64,000 nucleotides of DNA from CALECP01 sp964389925 (GCA_964389925.1 CAYMGE010000002.1:62001-126000), one strand, 5' to 3'; shown: positions 8,752 through 18,215, counted from the first letter of the stretch. Notes: a model not told the origin generated them from the sequence alone. Numbers and translations are program-made.

Positions 8752-11400
8752 TCAAGATATTGATTGTAACCGATCTCTGTGGCTTTTGACGAGTGCATTC
8801 AAGCTAACCGCACACAACAGCACAGCCATGAGTAGGATAGGATAAAGTGCGTTTTTTTCGTGTAGTACTGTGTTTTGGAGCGAGATAGCAACAGGGACTT
8901 CGGCCGACTCATACCCAAACCCCACCATCGAATAGGGCGCAAGCACCACCGTGCTCGAGGCGTTAAGACTCAGGGGAACGGTCTCAAGTTGTACGTTTTG
9001 TGCTAGTTCGTTGTTGGATGTAATGTACTCACCCGACAGAATTTTCATGTCTACTGTGCCGCGTGTCGTCGGCTGTGGCAGCTTCAAATCAACTGTGACT
9101 GTCTCTGTCAAGCTCAGGTTAAACAGCATCACAGAAACATCTGAGTCATTCTTGAAAGCGAACCCCTGCACAAGTGGCAGTTCAACTGGAACCGTTAACT
9201 CATTGATTGGTGGCACGGTAATTGATGGGATATTTTCTCCCTGTACATGAATCATATCGCCAGCAATGAGTGGGTTGACAAGCTCTAAGCCTAACCACGT
9301 CGGCCGCTTGCGTCCCGTCGCCTCCAAATCACGCAGCATTCCCCATAGGCGCACAAACTCAGTGTCAGTTTGCCTATTAGTCGATTGCAACTCATATAGT
9401 TGATCGTCGAACTGTTCGCGCTGATACCATGGGGGGGCGGCCGAGCGGCTTACATTAAAAACAGGATACGAATACTGCAACATTGTAAACGCCGTCTGAT
9501 CTCGAATCCCTAAATCACGCAAATAGGTCAACATGTGCAGCGGCAGCGCGATCCCGCCACCCAGACCTGTCACATAATCATTGCGAATATCGAGCGGAAC
9601 CGTTCCGCTTGTCGTGTGAAAATTGATCTCGTAAATAGCAGGGGTTGTGCCGCGATCTGCTAGCAACTGTGTGGTGCTAAAAACATTGCGCTCCCCACCG
9701 ACGGCCGATTGATAAAGCGGTTCGGCAAATAGTGGGTAGTAGATATCGGCCGTTGTCGAGTATGTGGACAGTTTGCCAAAGTAGGGGGCAAGTGCCATGC
9801 TGTCGTGCGTCGTGCTGTTGTTTTCGATATGCACATTCTGTGGAAGATAGCGCGTCTGCCCACCAATAATCAGATTAAACTGCGACGCATCAAAATACTC
9901 AGAGGCGCGTATGGCTGAGAAGCGGTCGTGCGAGATTTGTCCCAGCCGCTGCCCGCCACGCACCGTTGCGCCCCAAAATGGATCACCGCCATAGCCACTG
10001 CCCCACATCTCATTGCCAAATTCGAGATGAATTTTTGAAAAAACATCTGTCCATGGTTCAGTTTGTCCATGTTCCTGACGCAGTAGAGCATATTCATGAC
10101 CGCTGCTGATAGGGGCAGCGAGATAGGCGGCGAGGTTTTCCATCTCTTCATTTAAGGTTGTCGGCGCGATCACATACCATGGCTCCGCACCGACTTCGCG
10201 GCACAGTTCCATGAATTCGCCAAGCGAAAAGTGAAAGGCGCGTGCCTTTGTTTTGCTGGGCGACCAACCGGTTGTTTTGCGTGCATATGTTGGCGCAAGC
10301 TGATTGTCGAGCGTGCTGCCCAATTGATTGTTGCCCCAGTTGCGTAAAATACCCGGCTCTAGCTCTTTTAGATATCGGACATATTTGTCGGAAAAAACGG
10401 TCAGGTTTGTCTCATCGCTGCGAGAGAATGAAATATCGTCCAGCCAAACGGCCTCTGCGTTGTTTGTTAAGTTCATCGTCAGTGCAAACACCGTAGAAGT
10501 TGTTGTGATTGGCTCAACAATTGTGAATTGTCGTTCAATCAGTTGCCATTCTTGTGTTAAGGTAATCGTCTCCTGAAAGTATGGTGGAATGCCACCCTCA
10601 CGTAGCACGCTTACTTCAAGCGGCTCATTCATTTTGTGGGCTTTCACCCAAAACGAAAGTCGCCAGTTGCCATCGAAATTGACCAATCGGCCGGCACTCA
10701 CATCCCCGTCACGTCCATAGCTGTCCATGTAATAGCTGTAACTGAGCCACTTTCTGGCGGTCGAATCAGGCGCCAACATCTTGAGCGACTGCTCACCAAC
10801 CGAACCCGGGCGTGTCTGACTGCGATCCGGCACTGCGTTTGCATTGCCGCAACACCCCTCCACCGTCTCAGTCATCACGCGCCGAACAACAAACACATCC
10901 CCCTCGGCCGGCTGCACATCATTTTTGTCAAAGTGAAAGGTTTGATATTGGCTTTGCTGGATCAATTGATGCGGCTCGTGTGTGAACGCTGCAACTGTGC
11001 CGCTGCGCCCTTTCGATGCCCCATAGATAGAGTGATAGGTCGCGCCATTCCAAAAACCAACCGATTGACCATCGGTGATAACAGCCGCTTGATCCCACTG
11101 AAAGTACCAATTTTCAGCCTGTATCGTTGTCTCGGTCGCCCCATCCTCAACGATAACAATCATGCCGTATTCACCCGCTTCAAAGCCGGGGTTGAGGATG
11201 ACATTTTTGAGAATTTGCGACGAGCCGAAAGGGTTGTGTGCGCCGATGTTGATGCCAAACGGCTTGACATCGGTGACGATTGCTTGCGGGTTGACGGTGA
11301 GGGTGGGTGTGGTGGTCTCGGCCGAAACCGGCACCAGCCAAATAAGACCCCCTAATAGTAAAAATGGCAGCAATAAATAAATCAAACGATTCTCTTTCAT
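8752..11400 (-). CDS. Secreted, membrane-anchored clan GH-A-like glycoside hydrolase
   Basis: Protein of 882 residues with an N-terminal signal peptide (hydrophobic LLLPFLLLGGLIWL, likely cleavage after PVSA). A carbohydrate-binding or jelly-roll-like segment follows (about 60-320). The catalytic part contains LEFGNEMWG (about 459-467), the Gly-Asn-Glu acid/base motif of clan GH-A enzymes such as GH51 arabinofuranosidases. A candidate nucleophile is the Glu in YEINFHT. A late beta-sandwich is followed by a C-terminal membrane helix (PILLMAVLLCAVSLNALV) and a basic tail. The enzyme would sit outside the cell, tethered to the membrane, and act on polysaccharide. The specific family and substrate are inference. 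It is monocistronic and divergent from the acyl-CoA synthetase. Confidence 0.75.
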   Translation of the reverse strand: MKENRLIYLLLPFLLLGGLIWLVPVSAETTTPTLTVNPQAIVTDVKPFGINIGAHNPFGSSQILKNVILNPGFEAGEYGMIVIVEDGATETTIQAENWYFQWDQAAVITDGQSVGFWNGATYHSIYGASKGRSGTVAAFTHEPHQLIQQSQYQTFHFDKNDVQPAEGDVFVVRRVMTETVEGCCGNANAVPDRSQTRPGSVGEQSLKMLAPDSTARKWLSYSYYMDSYGRDGDVSAGRLVNFDGNWRLSFWVKAHKMNEPLEVSVLREGGIPPYFQETITLTQEWQLIERQFTIVEPITTTSTVFALTMNLTNNAEAVWLDDISFSRSDETNLTVFSDKYVRYLKELEPGILRNWGNNQLGSTLDNQLAPTYARKTTGWSPSKTKARAFHFSLGEFMELCREVGAEPWYVIAPTTLNEEMENLAAYLAAPISSGHEYALLRQEHGQTEPWTDVFSKIHLEFGNEMWGSGYGGDPFWGATVRGGQRLGQISHDRFSAIRASEYFDASQFNLIIGGQTRYLPQNVHIENNSTTHDSMALAPYFGKLSTYSTTADIYYPLFAEPLYQSAVGGERNVFSTTQLLADRGTTPAIYEINFHTTSGTVPLDIRNDYVTGLGGGIALPLHMLTYLRDLGIRDQTAFTMLQYSYPVFNVSRSAAPPWYQREQFDDQLYELQSTNRQTDTEFVRLWGMLRDLEATGRKRPTWLGLELVNPLIAGDMIHVQGENIPSITVPPINELTVPVELPLVQGFAFKNDSDVSVMLFNLSLTETVTVDLKLPQPTTRGTVDMKILSGEYITSNNELAQNVQLETVPLSLNASSTVVLAPYSMVGFGYESAEVPVAISLQNTVLHEKNALYPILLMAVLLCAVSLNALVKSHRDRLQSIS

Positions 11401-11613
11401 AATGACCCATCAATATGTGTCGTGCCTTTATGACGACAGCGACTACTGTAAATAATTTGCACTTTGTAACCAATAATATCCGTGTGAAATGGGATGCGAA
11501 ACGACGATTTATATCTTAGCATAGTGGTAAAAATCGCAATATGTTGGGATAATGCACCAACACTTTCTTATACGCACTATATAGAGACCCAACTTGTTGA
11601 ATGGAGAAATATT

Positions 11614-13554
11614 ATGCCTAAAGCAGTAGCAACCCTCGCAGACATCGAAGAGATGGAGCGGATTCCACTAGAAGACCGCAATTTGCCTCCTAGCACGTAT
11701 GCCGCGATTAAGCGTTCAGCGCAAAATCATCCCAGTCAAACGGCGATTGGTTTTTTCCTTCAGGCGACCGAATACGAAAATGCAGTCATGTACAATTACA
11801 CTGAGTTTCTTGGCATGATAAACCAAACGGCAAACATGCTGCATGATTTGGGTGTCGGCCGAAATGATGTCGTCAGCTACATCTTGCCCAACACGCCACA
11901 AACCTACCTGACTCTGTTTGGCTCAGAAGCAGTTGGCATCTCTAACCCGATTAACCCCTTGCTTGAACCACACGTGATGGCGGAAATCATGAACGCCGCC
12001 AAGACAAAGGTGCTAGTCACCATTGCCTCTTTTCCCAAAACAAATATCTGGGAACAGGTTACTAGCATTGCCAACGACGTTCCTACGCTCGAAACGATCA
12101 TCACCATCGATCTCGCTGCCTTCCTAAGCGGCATCAAAAGGGTGATCGTGAGCGGTTTACGCATCGTCAAAGGCAGCATGAGTACAAAAGGTATTCGTGC
12201 CAAGGTGATCGACTTTGATAGCACCATCAAGAAATATCCCAAAAATAAGATTAACTTCTCGGAACCAAAACCCAACGACATTGCCGCCTATTTTCACACA
12301 GGCGGTACGACCGGCACACCAAAACTAGCGATGCACACCCACCGTAACCAAGTCTTTGACGGCTGGGCAGCCGGTCTCGCCATTGGCGGCGAAGCGGGCA
12401 AAATGACCTATCTCGGTCTGCCGCTTTTTCACAACTTTGGCGCAATTGCCATCGGTGTCCAGAGTTTTGTTTATGGTTGCGGCATTATCATGGGAACACC
12501 ATCTGGTTTTCGTGGTGAAGGAACCTTCCCAAACTTCTGGAAAATCGTTGACCACTACAAAATCAACCTGTTTGGCGGTGTACCAACTGTTTACAAAGAG
12601 TTGCTCAATCACCCTGTCAATGCAGACATTAGTTCGCTCGAAATGGCAAACTGTGGTGCCGCGCCACTACCAGTTGAACTCGCTAACCAGTTTGAGAAAC
12701 ATGCCGGCATCAACATTTTGGAGGGGTATGGCCTCACGGAAGGAACCTCTGTCTGTTCAGTCAACCCACGTGATGGTGAACCAAAATATGGCTCAATTGG
12801 GTATCGTTTACCCTACCAAGAGATGGCAATTGCCGAAATTGAAGATGGAAATTTTAAGCGTTTCTGCGACGATGATGAAGTTGGCGTTGTGATTCTGCGC
12901 GGGCCAAACGTATTCGCCGGCTATAACGATGATTTCTACAATCAGACTGCATACGTTGACACAGGCGATGGCAAAGATAAATGGCTGAACACAGGTGATA
13001 CAGGGCGGCGCGACAAAGATGGCTACTTTTGGCTGACAGGCCGCAAGAAAGAGCTAATCATTCGCGGGGGTCACAACATCGATCCGCAAATCATTGAAGA
13101 GGTGTTGATGCAGCATCCAGCGGTTGCACTATCGGCCGCCGTCGGCCGACCAGACTCCCGCGTTGGCGAAATGCCCGTCGCCTTTGTCGAGCTGAAACCC
13201 GACTCCACCACCACAAGCAAAGAACTTGAGGAATTTGCCGCGAGCAACATTGGCGAACGTGCCGCTGTACCAAAAACAGTAACAATTTTGCCTGAAATTC
13301 CACTAACCGCTGTTGGAAAAATCTTCAAACCCGCACTGACACGTCAATTAGTCAAGGATGTTTACGAAGGTGAAATCAATAAGCTGTCTGGCGTACAAAG
13401 CGTGACTGTGACAGCGGAAGGTGATAAACGTCTTGGCACGCTTGCCCGCATCAACGTGACAACTGCGGCTGGGCAGGACCAAAAAGCTCTCGAAGAGGCT
13501 ATTCGCTCTGCATTAGGCGGCTATACGGTTCACTACGAATTGAATATCAGCTAA
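11614..13554 (+). CDS. AMP-forming acyl-CoA synthetase
   Basis: ANL-superfamily enzyme of 646 residues that activates an acid with ATP and loads it on CoA. The phosphate loop is HTGGTTGTPK (about 230). The adenylate motif YGLTEGT lies near 370, and the hinge and C-terminal domain contain TGDTGRRDKDGYFW and GRKKELIIRGGHNI. The catalytic Lys is in PLTAVGKIFK. About 60 extra residues follow the usual end. The frame is open back to 11494, but the ATG at 11614 has GGAG 7 bases upstream and fits the family N-terminus. The gene ends in a strong terminator. An acyl chain is a likely substrate, but its length is unknown. Confidence 0.92.
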   Translation: MPKAVATLADIEEMERIPLEDRNLPPSTYAAIKRSAQNHPSQTAIGFFLQATEYENAVMYNYTEFLGMINQTANMLHDLGVGRNDVVSYILPNTPQTYLTLFGSEAVGISNPINPLLEPHVMAEIMNAAKTKVLVTIASFPKTNIWEQVTSIANDVPTLETIITIDLAAFLSGIKRVIVSGLRIVKGSMSTKGIRAKVIDFDSTIKKYPKNKINFSEPKPNDIAAYFHTGGTTGTPKLAMHTHRNQVFDGWAAGLAIGGEAGKMTYLGLPLFHNFGAIAIGVQSFVYGCGIIMGTPSGFRGEGTFPNFWKIVDHYKINLFGGVPTVYKELLNHPVNADISSLEMANCGAAPLPVELANQFEKHAGINILEGYGLTEGTSVCSVNPRDGEPKYGSIGYRLPYQEMAIAEIEDGNFKRFCDDDEVGVVILRGPNVFAGYNDDFYNQTAYVDTGDGKDKWLNTGDTGRRDKDGYFWLTGRKKELIIRGGHNIDPQIIEEVLMQHPAVALSAAVGRPDSRVGEMPVAFVELKPDSTTTSKELEEFAASNIGERAAVPKTVTILPEIPLTAVGKIFKPALTRQLVKDVYEGEINKLSGVQSVTVTAEGDKRLGTLARINVTTAAGQDQKALEEAIRSALGGYTVHYELNIS

Positions 13555-13566
13555 CGCACTAATAAA

Positions 13567-13611
13567 GTCAACGACTACCGCCTTGAACTGGTAGTCGTTG
13601 ACATCTTTTTT
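13567..13611. terminator. Intrinsic terminator (perfect 13-bp stem)
   Basis: GTCAACGACTACC (13567-13579) pairs perfectly with GGTAGTCGTTGAC (13590-13602) around a 10-base loop. A T-run follows at 13606-13611. It terminates the acyl-CoA synthetase. It also contains the stop codon and last codons of the convergent TrmA-like gene. Confidence 0.9.
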
Positions 13612-14828
13612 CTGGCTTTACGCCAAACGCTGACGGTGTGAATTTGAAATGTTTGGGGAAGGGTGTCAATCGGCCGAATTTTCACCATCTCATACCCTGC
13701 GCCCACCAAGTTACGCGCGTCTCGCGCCATTGTGGAAATGTTTGGATTGCTATAAACAATGCGGGGCGCACCGTGATTGACAATCTCAAACCCCGCCTCG
13801 TTGCTTAACCCATTTTCGTCACAATCGAGAACGAGAACGTCGGCTGTTCGGCCGATGTTTGGCAAAGCCGTCTCGACCCAATCGTTGTAGAGCGCAACGT
13901 TGTCGGTGTGATCCAGATTGACCGCAGCATCTTCAATCGCATCTGCGTTCACCTCCACACCGATCACCTCGCGGGCAAATACCGACAGCGCGTTTGTCAA
14001 AACACCAACACCGCTATAACAGTCGATGACCAATTCATCGCCGTACAACATCGTCAAATCCGAAACAGCTGTTGCAACCATTTCTGCGCTGTCTGGGCTG
14101 ACGTGAAAGTGGCTGCCCGGTGACACGCGATAGGGGCATCCCGCTATGCGCTGTACTTGATAGGGGTCGCCAATTAAGGTTGCCGCGATCCCGTCAGGCA
14201 TGACAAGCGCGACCGAAACGGGAAAATCGATCTCAATGGTGGGTGGTTCCGCGTCGCGCATCTCGAAAGCGAGCAGCACGTTGTCCTCAGAATCGACGCG
14301 CACGTGTAGCTTGATCAGGTTATCAAGCTCAAGGTCAATGTCGCTCAGAACATTTTGCAGCGTCGGATGCAGCACGGGGCATGTGGGTGAGGGCAGGACC
14401 TTGCGCTGGCTGCGTGACCAATAGCCGAGTCTATTATCGGCCGTCTTGCTCAACGTCGTCATCATGCGATAGCCCCATCGCTGCGGGTGTGGAACGATGG
14501 GATCGGCCGTGATATTTTTCAGCCGCCCGACACGCTGCAACTGGTCGAGCATAATTTGCTCTTTGAAACGCAGTTGTGCCTTATAGTTGATGTGCTGAAA
14601 ATCAGCGATTGGAATATCGGCCGGCTGACAGCGTGGCTCTATCCGCTCTTTTGCCGCTTTGAGGATTTCGACGATTTCGGCTTCGGCCGATTGTCCTTTT
14701 TGTTTGACAATCCGCGCTCGCACCGTCTCGTTGGGCAACCCACCCGCCACAAAAATCGTCTGATTATTTGCTTTGGCAATCGCCTTTGCACCGTGCGCCA
14801 TCTTGGTCAATTTGAGCGTTGTTGTCAT
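13575..14828 (-). CDS. TrmA/RumA-family RNA methyltransferase-like protein, active site eroded
   Basis: 417 residues with a TRAM-like N-terminal domain (about 1-60) and a C-terminal Rossmann methyltransferase domain. The SAM motif is VIDCYSGVGVLTNAL and a downstream acidic loop is VIGVEVN. This is the layout of 23S rRNA/tRNA m5U methyltransferases. Two hallmark sites are missing. The DPPR-x-G motif reads VLDCDENG, and the catalytic nucleophile in the usual VSCNP box is absent (IVYSNPN). The four-Cys iron-sulphur motif is reduced to one Cys (PRCQPADIP). It may be a pseudoenzyme that still binds RNA or SAM. Its last codons run into the terminator of the convergent gene, so the C-terminal tail may be recent. 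Confidence 0.75.
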   Translation of the reverse strand: MTTTLKLTKMAHGAKAIAKANNQTIFVAGGLPNETVRARIVKQKGQSAEAEIVEILKAAKERIEPRCQPADIPIADFQHINYKAQLRFKEQIMLDQLQRVGRLKNITADPIVPHPQRWGYRMMTTLSKTADNRLGYWSRSQRKVLPSPTCPVLHPTLQNVLSDIDLELDNLIKLHVRVDSEDNVLLAFEMRDAEPPTIEIDFPVSVALVMPDGIAATLIGDPYQVQRIAGCPYRVSPGSHFHVSPDSAEMVATAVSDLTMLYGDELVIDCYSGVGVLTNALSVFAREVIGVEVNADAIEDAAVNLDHTDNVALYNDWVETALPNIGRTADVLVLDCDENGLSNEAGFEIVNHGAPRIVYSNPNISTMARDARNLVGAGYEMVKIRPIDTLPQTFQIHTVSVWRKARKKMSTTTSSRR

Positions 14829-14850
14829 AGAAACATACCTAGCAGTCTGC

Positions 14851-16794
14851 CTACATCAAACGACCAGCCAACCCCAGCCCATACCCCGCCAGCCAAGCCG
14901 GCAGCGTGCCGCGCACGGTGCGCGTGATGGCGCGTTCGGGATGACGGTAGGCACTCAACGCCATCACATTTGCCATTGTACCCGTCAAGCCCATCACCTG
15001 CGCCGGTGTAAACTCGCCATCGGCAAACGACAACGCTAGCGGCCCCAACCATGCCCATTTGCGTGCAGGCTTCAGCCCTAATTTCATCGACAAATCTCCC
15101 ACAATCCGGTTGGCGACTGAAACGTGATGCGTATGCCCTTCGGCATGTGGTGCATCAATTTTGTCCAGCAGGTCGCCATTGCGCTGCGCGGCAAGCCACG
15201 CGCCTGTCAATGCCGCAATCATGATCGCTTTTGTCTTTGCGTTTTCAAATTGCAGAGCCGCGACAGTGAGCGGCACAAACCAATCTAAATTCCAACCGCG
15301 AAATTCTTCGACACGCTGACGATAGGCTGCTTCAGACGTAGCGGCCGCCAACGTGATAGCTCCCGCCTCCATATAGGCTTGGCCGATCAACCAATCCAAC
15401 CAGCCAGTTCTCTGTGCGCTTGTGAGCGTCGCGGCGGGGGCAAGCGTAGAGGTAGCGAGGGCGATTAGCTTGGGCGAAAATGAGGTCTGCATGGGGGAAA
15501 CATCCCCGCTGTCATGATGGTGATGCCCACCGCCACCGTGCGCATGAATTGTGCTGACACCGTTCAGCGAATGTGTGTGTGACTGTTCATGCTCGCTATC
15601 GTCGCCGTGTGAATGTGGGGCAGGGGTGAGCATTCCCTTCTGCTCGACAAAAGGCAATGCGGCCGCACCAAGCGCAGCAAGTCCGACGCAGGGAACAGCC
15701 AACGACTCAGGCATATCGAGCATGTCATTGATGGCGGCCGCACCAATCCCTGCTGCCGCAAGCCCCACAAGCGCAAGTTCTTGCGGTTCAACCTCGCTCC
15801 GCTTCACTGCTGCCTCATCGACTGACAACTCTTGGCTCAATTGGTAGCCAGCATCTTCGAGCGCGTGCTTGAGATAGTGAACGTAGTCAAGCCCTTCAAG
15901 TGGCTCTGTTGCGTGCAGGACGCGGAAAAAGTTGAGGTAGCAGAGCCGTACCCCGCGTTCGTTGGCGAGATGTACCCACGTGTGGGCGGCCGAATGGTAG
16001 TCCATCTCCATCATTTCAGCTTGGGTAAAACGATGGGCGAGAACAACATGTGGCAAACGCCCTTTGGCGATGAACCAGTCGCCGCGCTGATGGCGTGACT
16101 CGGCAAAATAGGCCATCGTGAGGCCATAGCTGTTCATTGCCTTGAGCGTGTCGTTGATCTGCATCTCGTGACCGAGAACCCAATCCCCCTCAAACGCGAC
16201 CAGCTTGCCGACGTGGCCGGCCGAGTGCAGCCCGTGGTCTATCAACTCAGGATCAGGCCAATCGTAGCTGGCAGGGCGCGGCACGACAGCGAGGCCAAGC
16301 GACTGTAAGTGTTTGCCGAACGCCTCATCAAAGCCGAGTCCAAGATCACCATGTGCGAGCAAGCTGCCAGCAAAGACGAGTGTGTTGTCGTCGAGCTGCT
16401 GCCCTTTGAGCTGGGGCAGTCGCCAGTTGAGCGCACTTTCGATGATCGGGATAAATTGGGCTGTTCCGTGCAGATAGATCCATTGCCCCAGTGGAGGGGC
16501 TTCTGCAAGCCTATCGGCCGGCACCATCGGCCGCAACACCCCACGCTGAATCAACCCATTAAGTGTCATTTCAGGCAGTGAAATGTGCGTTGCGCCTTTA
16601 GCGACAAGCTGTTTAGCGAGATCGTCAAACGTGATGCCAGCCCGCAGCGCGGCGACGGTCACATCGTCAAAATCGACACAAATGCCAACTTTTTTGTTGC
16701 GCTTTTCTTGCGCGTGACGTTTTTGCAACACTTTTGTGCTGGCGACTGTGCCAACAGTGGTTGCAGCGAGGGAAAGAATACGGGAAAGCTTCAA
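14851..16794 (-). CDS. DUF5693-like protein with histidine-rich insert
   Basis: 647 residues. The N-terminal part (KVGICVDFDDVTVAAL, then THISLPEMTLNGL) resembles DUF5693 proteins, which look like TIM-barrel sugar or peptidoglycan enzymes of unknown function. A hydrophobic N-terminal stretch could anchor it. At about 400-440 there is a His-rich segment (HSHGDDSEHEQSHTHS, then HAHGGGGHHHHDSGD), a likely metal-binding loop. The C-terminal 200 residues are Ala/Leu-rich and probably helical or membrane-associated. It is followed closely by the TrmA-like gene on the same strand and preceded by the nucleotidyltransferase. The family assignment is from memory of motif shape and the function is unknown. 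Confidence 0.6.
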   Translation of the reverse strand: MKLSRILSLAATTVGTVASTKVLQKRHAQEKRNKKVGICVDFDDVTVAALRAGITFDDLAKQLVAKGATHISLPEMTLNGLIQRGVLRPMVPADRLAEAPPLGQWIYLHGTAQFIPIIESALNWRLPQLKGQQLDDNTLVFAGSLLAHGDLGLGFDEAFGKHLQSLGLAVVPRPASYDWPDPELIDHGLHSAGHVGKLVAFEGDWVLGHEMQINDTLKAMNSYGLTMAYFAESRHQRGDWFIAKGRLPHVVLAHRFTQAEMMEMDYHSAAHTWVHLANERGVRLCYLNFFRVLHATEPLEGLDYVHYLKHALEDAGYQLSQELSVDEAAVKRSEVEPQELALVGLAAAGIGAAAINDMLDMPESLAVPCVGLAALGAAALPFVEQKGMLTPAPHSHGDDSEHEQSHTHSLNGVSTIHAHGGGGHHHHDSGDVSPMQTSFSPKLIALATSTLAPAATLTSAQRTGWLDWLIGQAYMEAGAITLAAATSEAAYRQRVEEFRGWNLDWFVPLTVAALQFENAKTKAIMIAALTGAWLAAQRNGDLLDKIDAPHAEGHTHHVSVANRIVGDLSMKLGLKPARKWAWLGPLALSFADGEFTPAQVMGLTGTMANVMALSAYRHPERAITRTVRGTLPAWLAGYGLGLAGRLM

Positions 16795-16833
16795 CGAAAA
16801 CTCCGAAATTCAGCGAGCAGTAAGCCGAGAAAG

Positions 16834-16868
16834 CTGCTGTTCACTGTTTATTGTTTGCTGTCTATTGC
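16834..16868. repeat. Heptamer-phased repeat over a gene end
   Basis: Units TCACTGT, TTATTGT, TTGCTGT and CTATTGC follow each other with a 7-base period. They overlap the stop codon and last codons of the nucleotidyltransferase (stop at 16848). The element belongs to the same class as those at 3576, 20413, 34659, 41706, 43262 and 50311. Confidence 0.45.
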
Positions 16869-18047
16869 GGTCTTTAACTGCTTGCCAAGCAACATTCGCC
16901 CTGTATCGGTTTTGAATACGTCGATGAGGGTGCGCCAGACGGCGAGCTTGCTGCGGAAATCGGCCGACCATTGAGCCGTTGCCGCACGATCTTCAACACC
17001 GCGCTTGATGCGGTCGGTTAATGTTTGGACAGGTTTTTGCTGGCTGCGTTTGAGGATGTCAGAAAGACCGAGTGTGGCGATATGGTCACGCAGTTTCGCG
17101 GGTGTTGCACCTGCCAAACGCTGCATGACATCGGCGGGGACAGGCGCACTCAATAGCTTTTGTGCAAGCGCCAGACCCGCAAGGGCATAGGGCGCAGCGC
17201 GGCGGTCGATAGCGCGTTGTGTGAACGTTTGCCAGTCGATATTACCGGCATGACTGACGCGCATGATGTCGGTGAACTGAACGAGAGACGGTGCGCCTTC
17301 GATCAGATGAAAGCAAAAGTGAACGCAGACATGCAGAAGCAAATCTTCGCGGCTCAGAACACGGCAAGTGTGGTCGCCAAATTGAGCAATTTCAGCACGT
17401 TCACGGATGCCGGGTGTGATGTTGACTTTAAGACCATACCACGACTCTTCAATCGAGCTATGCGGTTCGATCATTCGGTCATTCTTGGCGGAAAGATAGG
17501 GGTTTGGGGTGTTATCAGCCGCCCCCTCGCGCTTAAATGTCGAAGTATGCTTTGTCACGCCTGCACCTGACTCGGCCGATTTATGCTTCCCGCCATAGCC
17601 TATCTCGCTCAACATCTGTTCTGCTTGCGCCAACTGCGCTGGCTCAAATAGCAGGTCAATGTCGTTCATCGGGCGCAGGGCGGGTTCAGGGTAAACGTGC
17701 GCGGCGAGGTGTGCGCCTTTGAGGGCAATCGGCCGAATGCCTCGCACTTCGCACGCCGCCAACACGTCGTCTAGCTGCGTGTAAATGGCTGTCGCCCGTT
17801 TAGCTTGCGCGGCGTGTGTCACCTTGAGTTTGGCAAATGCACGTATTGGCAGGTCGAGTTGCCACTCGCTGACGCGATGGTAAAGCTGGGGAGCCAGCCC
17901 TAACACAATTGCACGAATAGCGACATCGTCCCACACGCTATCCTCTGCGAGTCGATCACCCCACTTGGTTTGCCATTGCTCGGCCGACCAATCGGGGCGT
18001 AATGCGTCTAAGATAAATTCAGTTGCTTGTAATGGGGATTTTTTCAT
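16848..18047 (-). CDS. Nucleotidyltransferase-fold protein (NTP_transf_5-like)
   Basis: About 399 residues. The core IRPIALKGAHLAAHVYPEP followed by LRPMNDIDLLF matches the uncharacterised nucleotidyltransferase family PF14907, with the D-x-D metal site in NDIDLL. Family members occur beside PqqD-like genes and in some lasso-peptide loci, where nucleotide transfer is proposed. The start is placed at the ATG (18047) with GAGG just upstream, rather than the TTG at 18056. Immediately upstream on the same strand are two tandem 21-codon genes for one short peptide, so the peptide is an attractive candidate partner. That link rests on position only. Confidence 0.75.
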   Translation of the reverse strand: MKKSPLQATEFILDALRPDWSAEQWQTKWGDRLAEDSVWDDVAIRAIVLGLAPQLYHRVSEWQLDLPIRAFAKLKVTHAAQAKRATAIYTQLDDVLAACEVRGIRPIALKGAHLAAHVYPEPALRPMNDIDLLFEPAQLAQAEQMLSEIGYGGKHKSAESGAGVTKHTSTFKREGAADNTPNPYLSAKNDRMIEPHSSIEESWYGLKVNITPGIRERAEIAQFGDHTCRVLSREDLLLHVCVHFCFHLIEGAPSLVQFTDIMRVSHAGNIDWQTFTQRAIDRRAAPYALAGLALAQKLLSAPVPADVMQRLAGATPAKLRDHIATLGLSDILKRSQQKPVQTLTDRIKRGVEDRAATAQWSADFRSKLAVWRTLIDVFKTDTGRMLLGKQLKTAIDSKQ

Positions 18048-18050
18048 TTG

Positions 18051-18068
18051 CCTCAATTGCCAAAGAGA
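18051..18068. repeat. Left arm of an 18-bp perfect inverted repeat
   Basis: TCAATTGCCAAAGAGAGA here is the exact reverse complement of 18447-18464. Flanking bases extend the similarity a little (CGCGCT against TTCGCT). The two arms enclose the 380-bp segment with the two micro-genes. This arm also overlaps the ribosome binding region of the nucleotidyltransferase. Confidence 0.8.
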
Positions 18069-18103
18069 GACGCGCTACCAAACGAGTTGATGTTCAGTCT
18101 GTG

Positions 18104-18137
18104 CGGCAACGTTTGTTACCGGATGGCTTACGCCATC
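18104..18137. other. Two small hairpins downstream of the second micro-gene
   Basis: CGGCAAC (18104-18110) pairs with GTTACCG (18115-18121) with one mismatch around GTTT. GATGGC (18122-18127) pairs perfectly with GCCATC (18132-18137) around TTAC. Both have four-base loops and lie just after the stop of the micro-gene at 18150, on the way to the nucleotidyltransferase. They match the hairpin style of the region between the two micro-genes. Confidence 0.5.
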
Positions 18138-18149
18138 AATAAAATCGGT

Positions 18150-18215
18150 TTAGTGAGAGCTAAAGGTAACTTGAGAAAGTTCTTCGTGCTTTTGGATTTC
18201 TGGCTTTACGTACAT
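18150..18215 (-). CDS. 21-residue peptide gene, tandem copy 2 (leader-like RiPP candidate)
   Basis: This tiny gene encodes a 21-residue peptide that begins MYVKPEIQKH and ends VTFSSH. The copy at 18345-18410 encodes exactly the same peptide. The two genes differ at five bases, all synonymous (Phe, Leu twice, Ile and Lys codons), which indicates selection on the protein. AGGAG lies 8 bases upstream of the ATG. The spacing Y2, P5, I7, L13, T17 fits the Y-x2-P-x-L-x5-F-x3-T pattern of lasso-peptide leaders bound by the RRE domain. After Thr17 only four residues remain, so there is little room for a core peptide. It lies 103 bp upstream of the nucleotidyltransferase on the same strand. Confidence 0.75.
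   Translation of the reverse strand: MYVKPEIQKHEELSQVTFSSH

Noticed and set aside
8752..11400. Assignment of the glycoside hydrolase to a precise GH family
   Set aside because: The GNE motif and secretion signals support a clan GH-A enzyme, but I cannot separate GH51-like from other families by eye.
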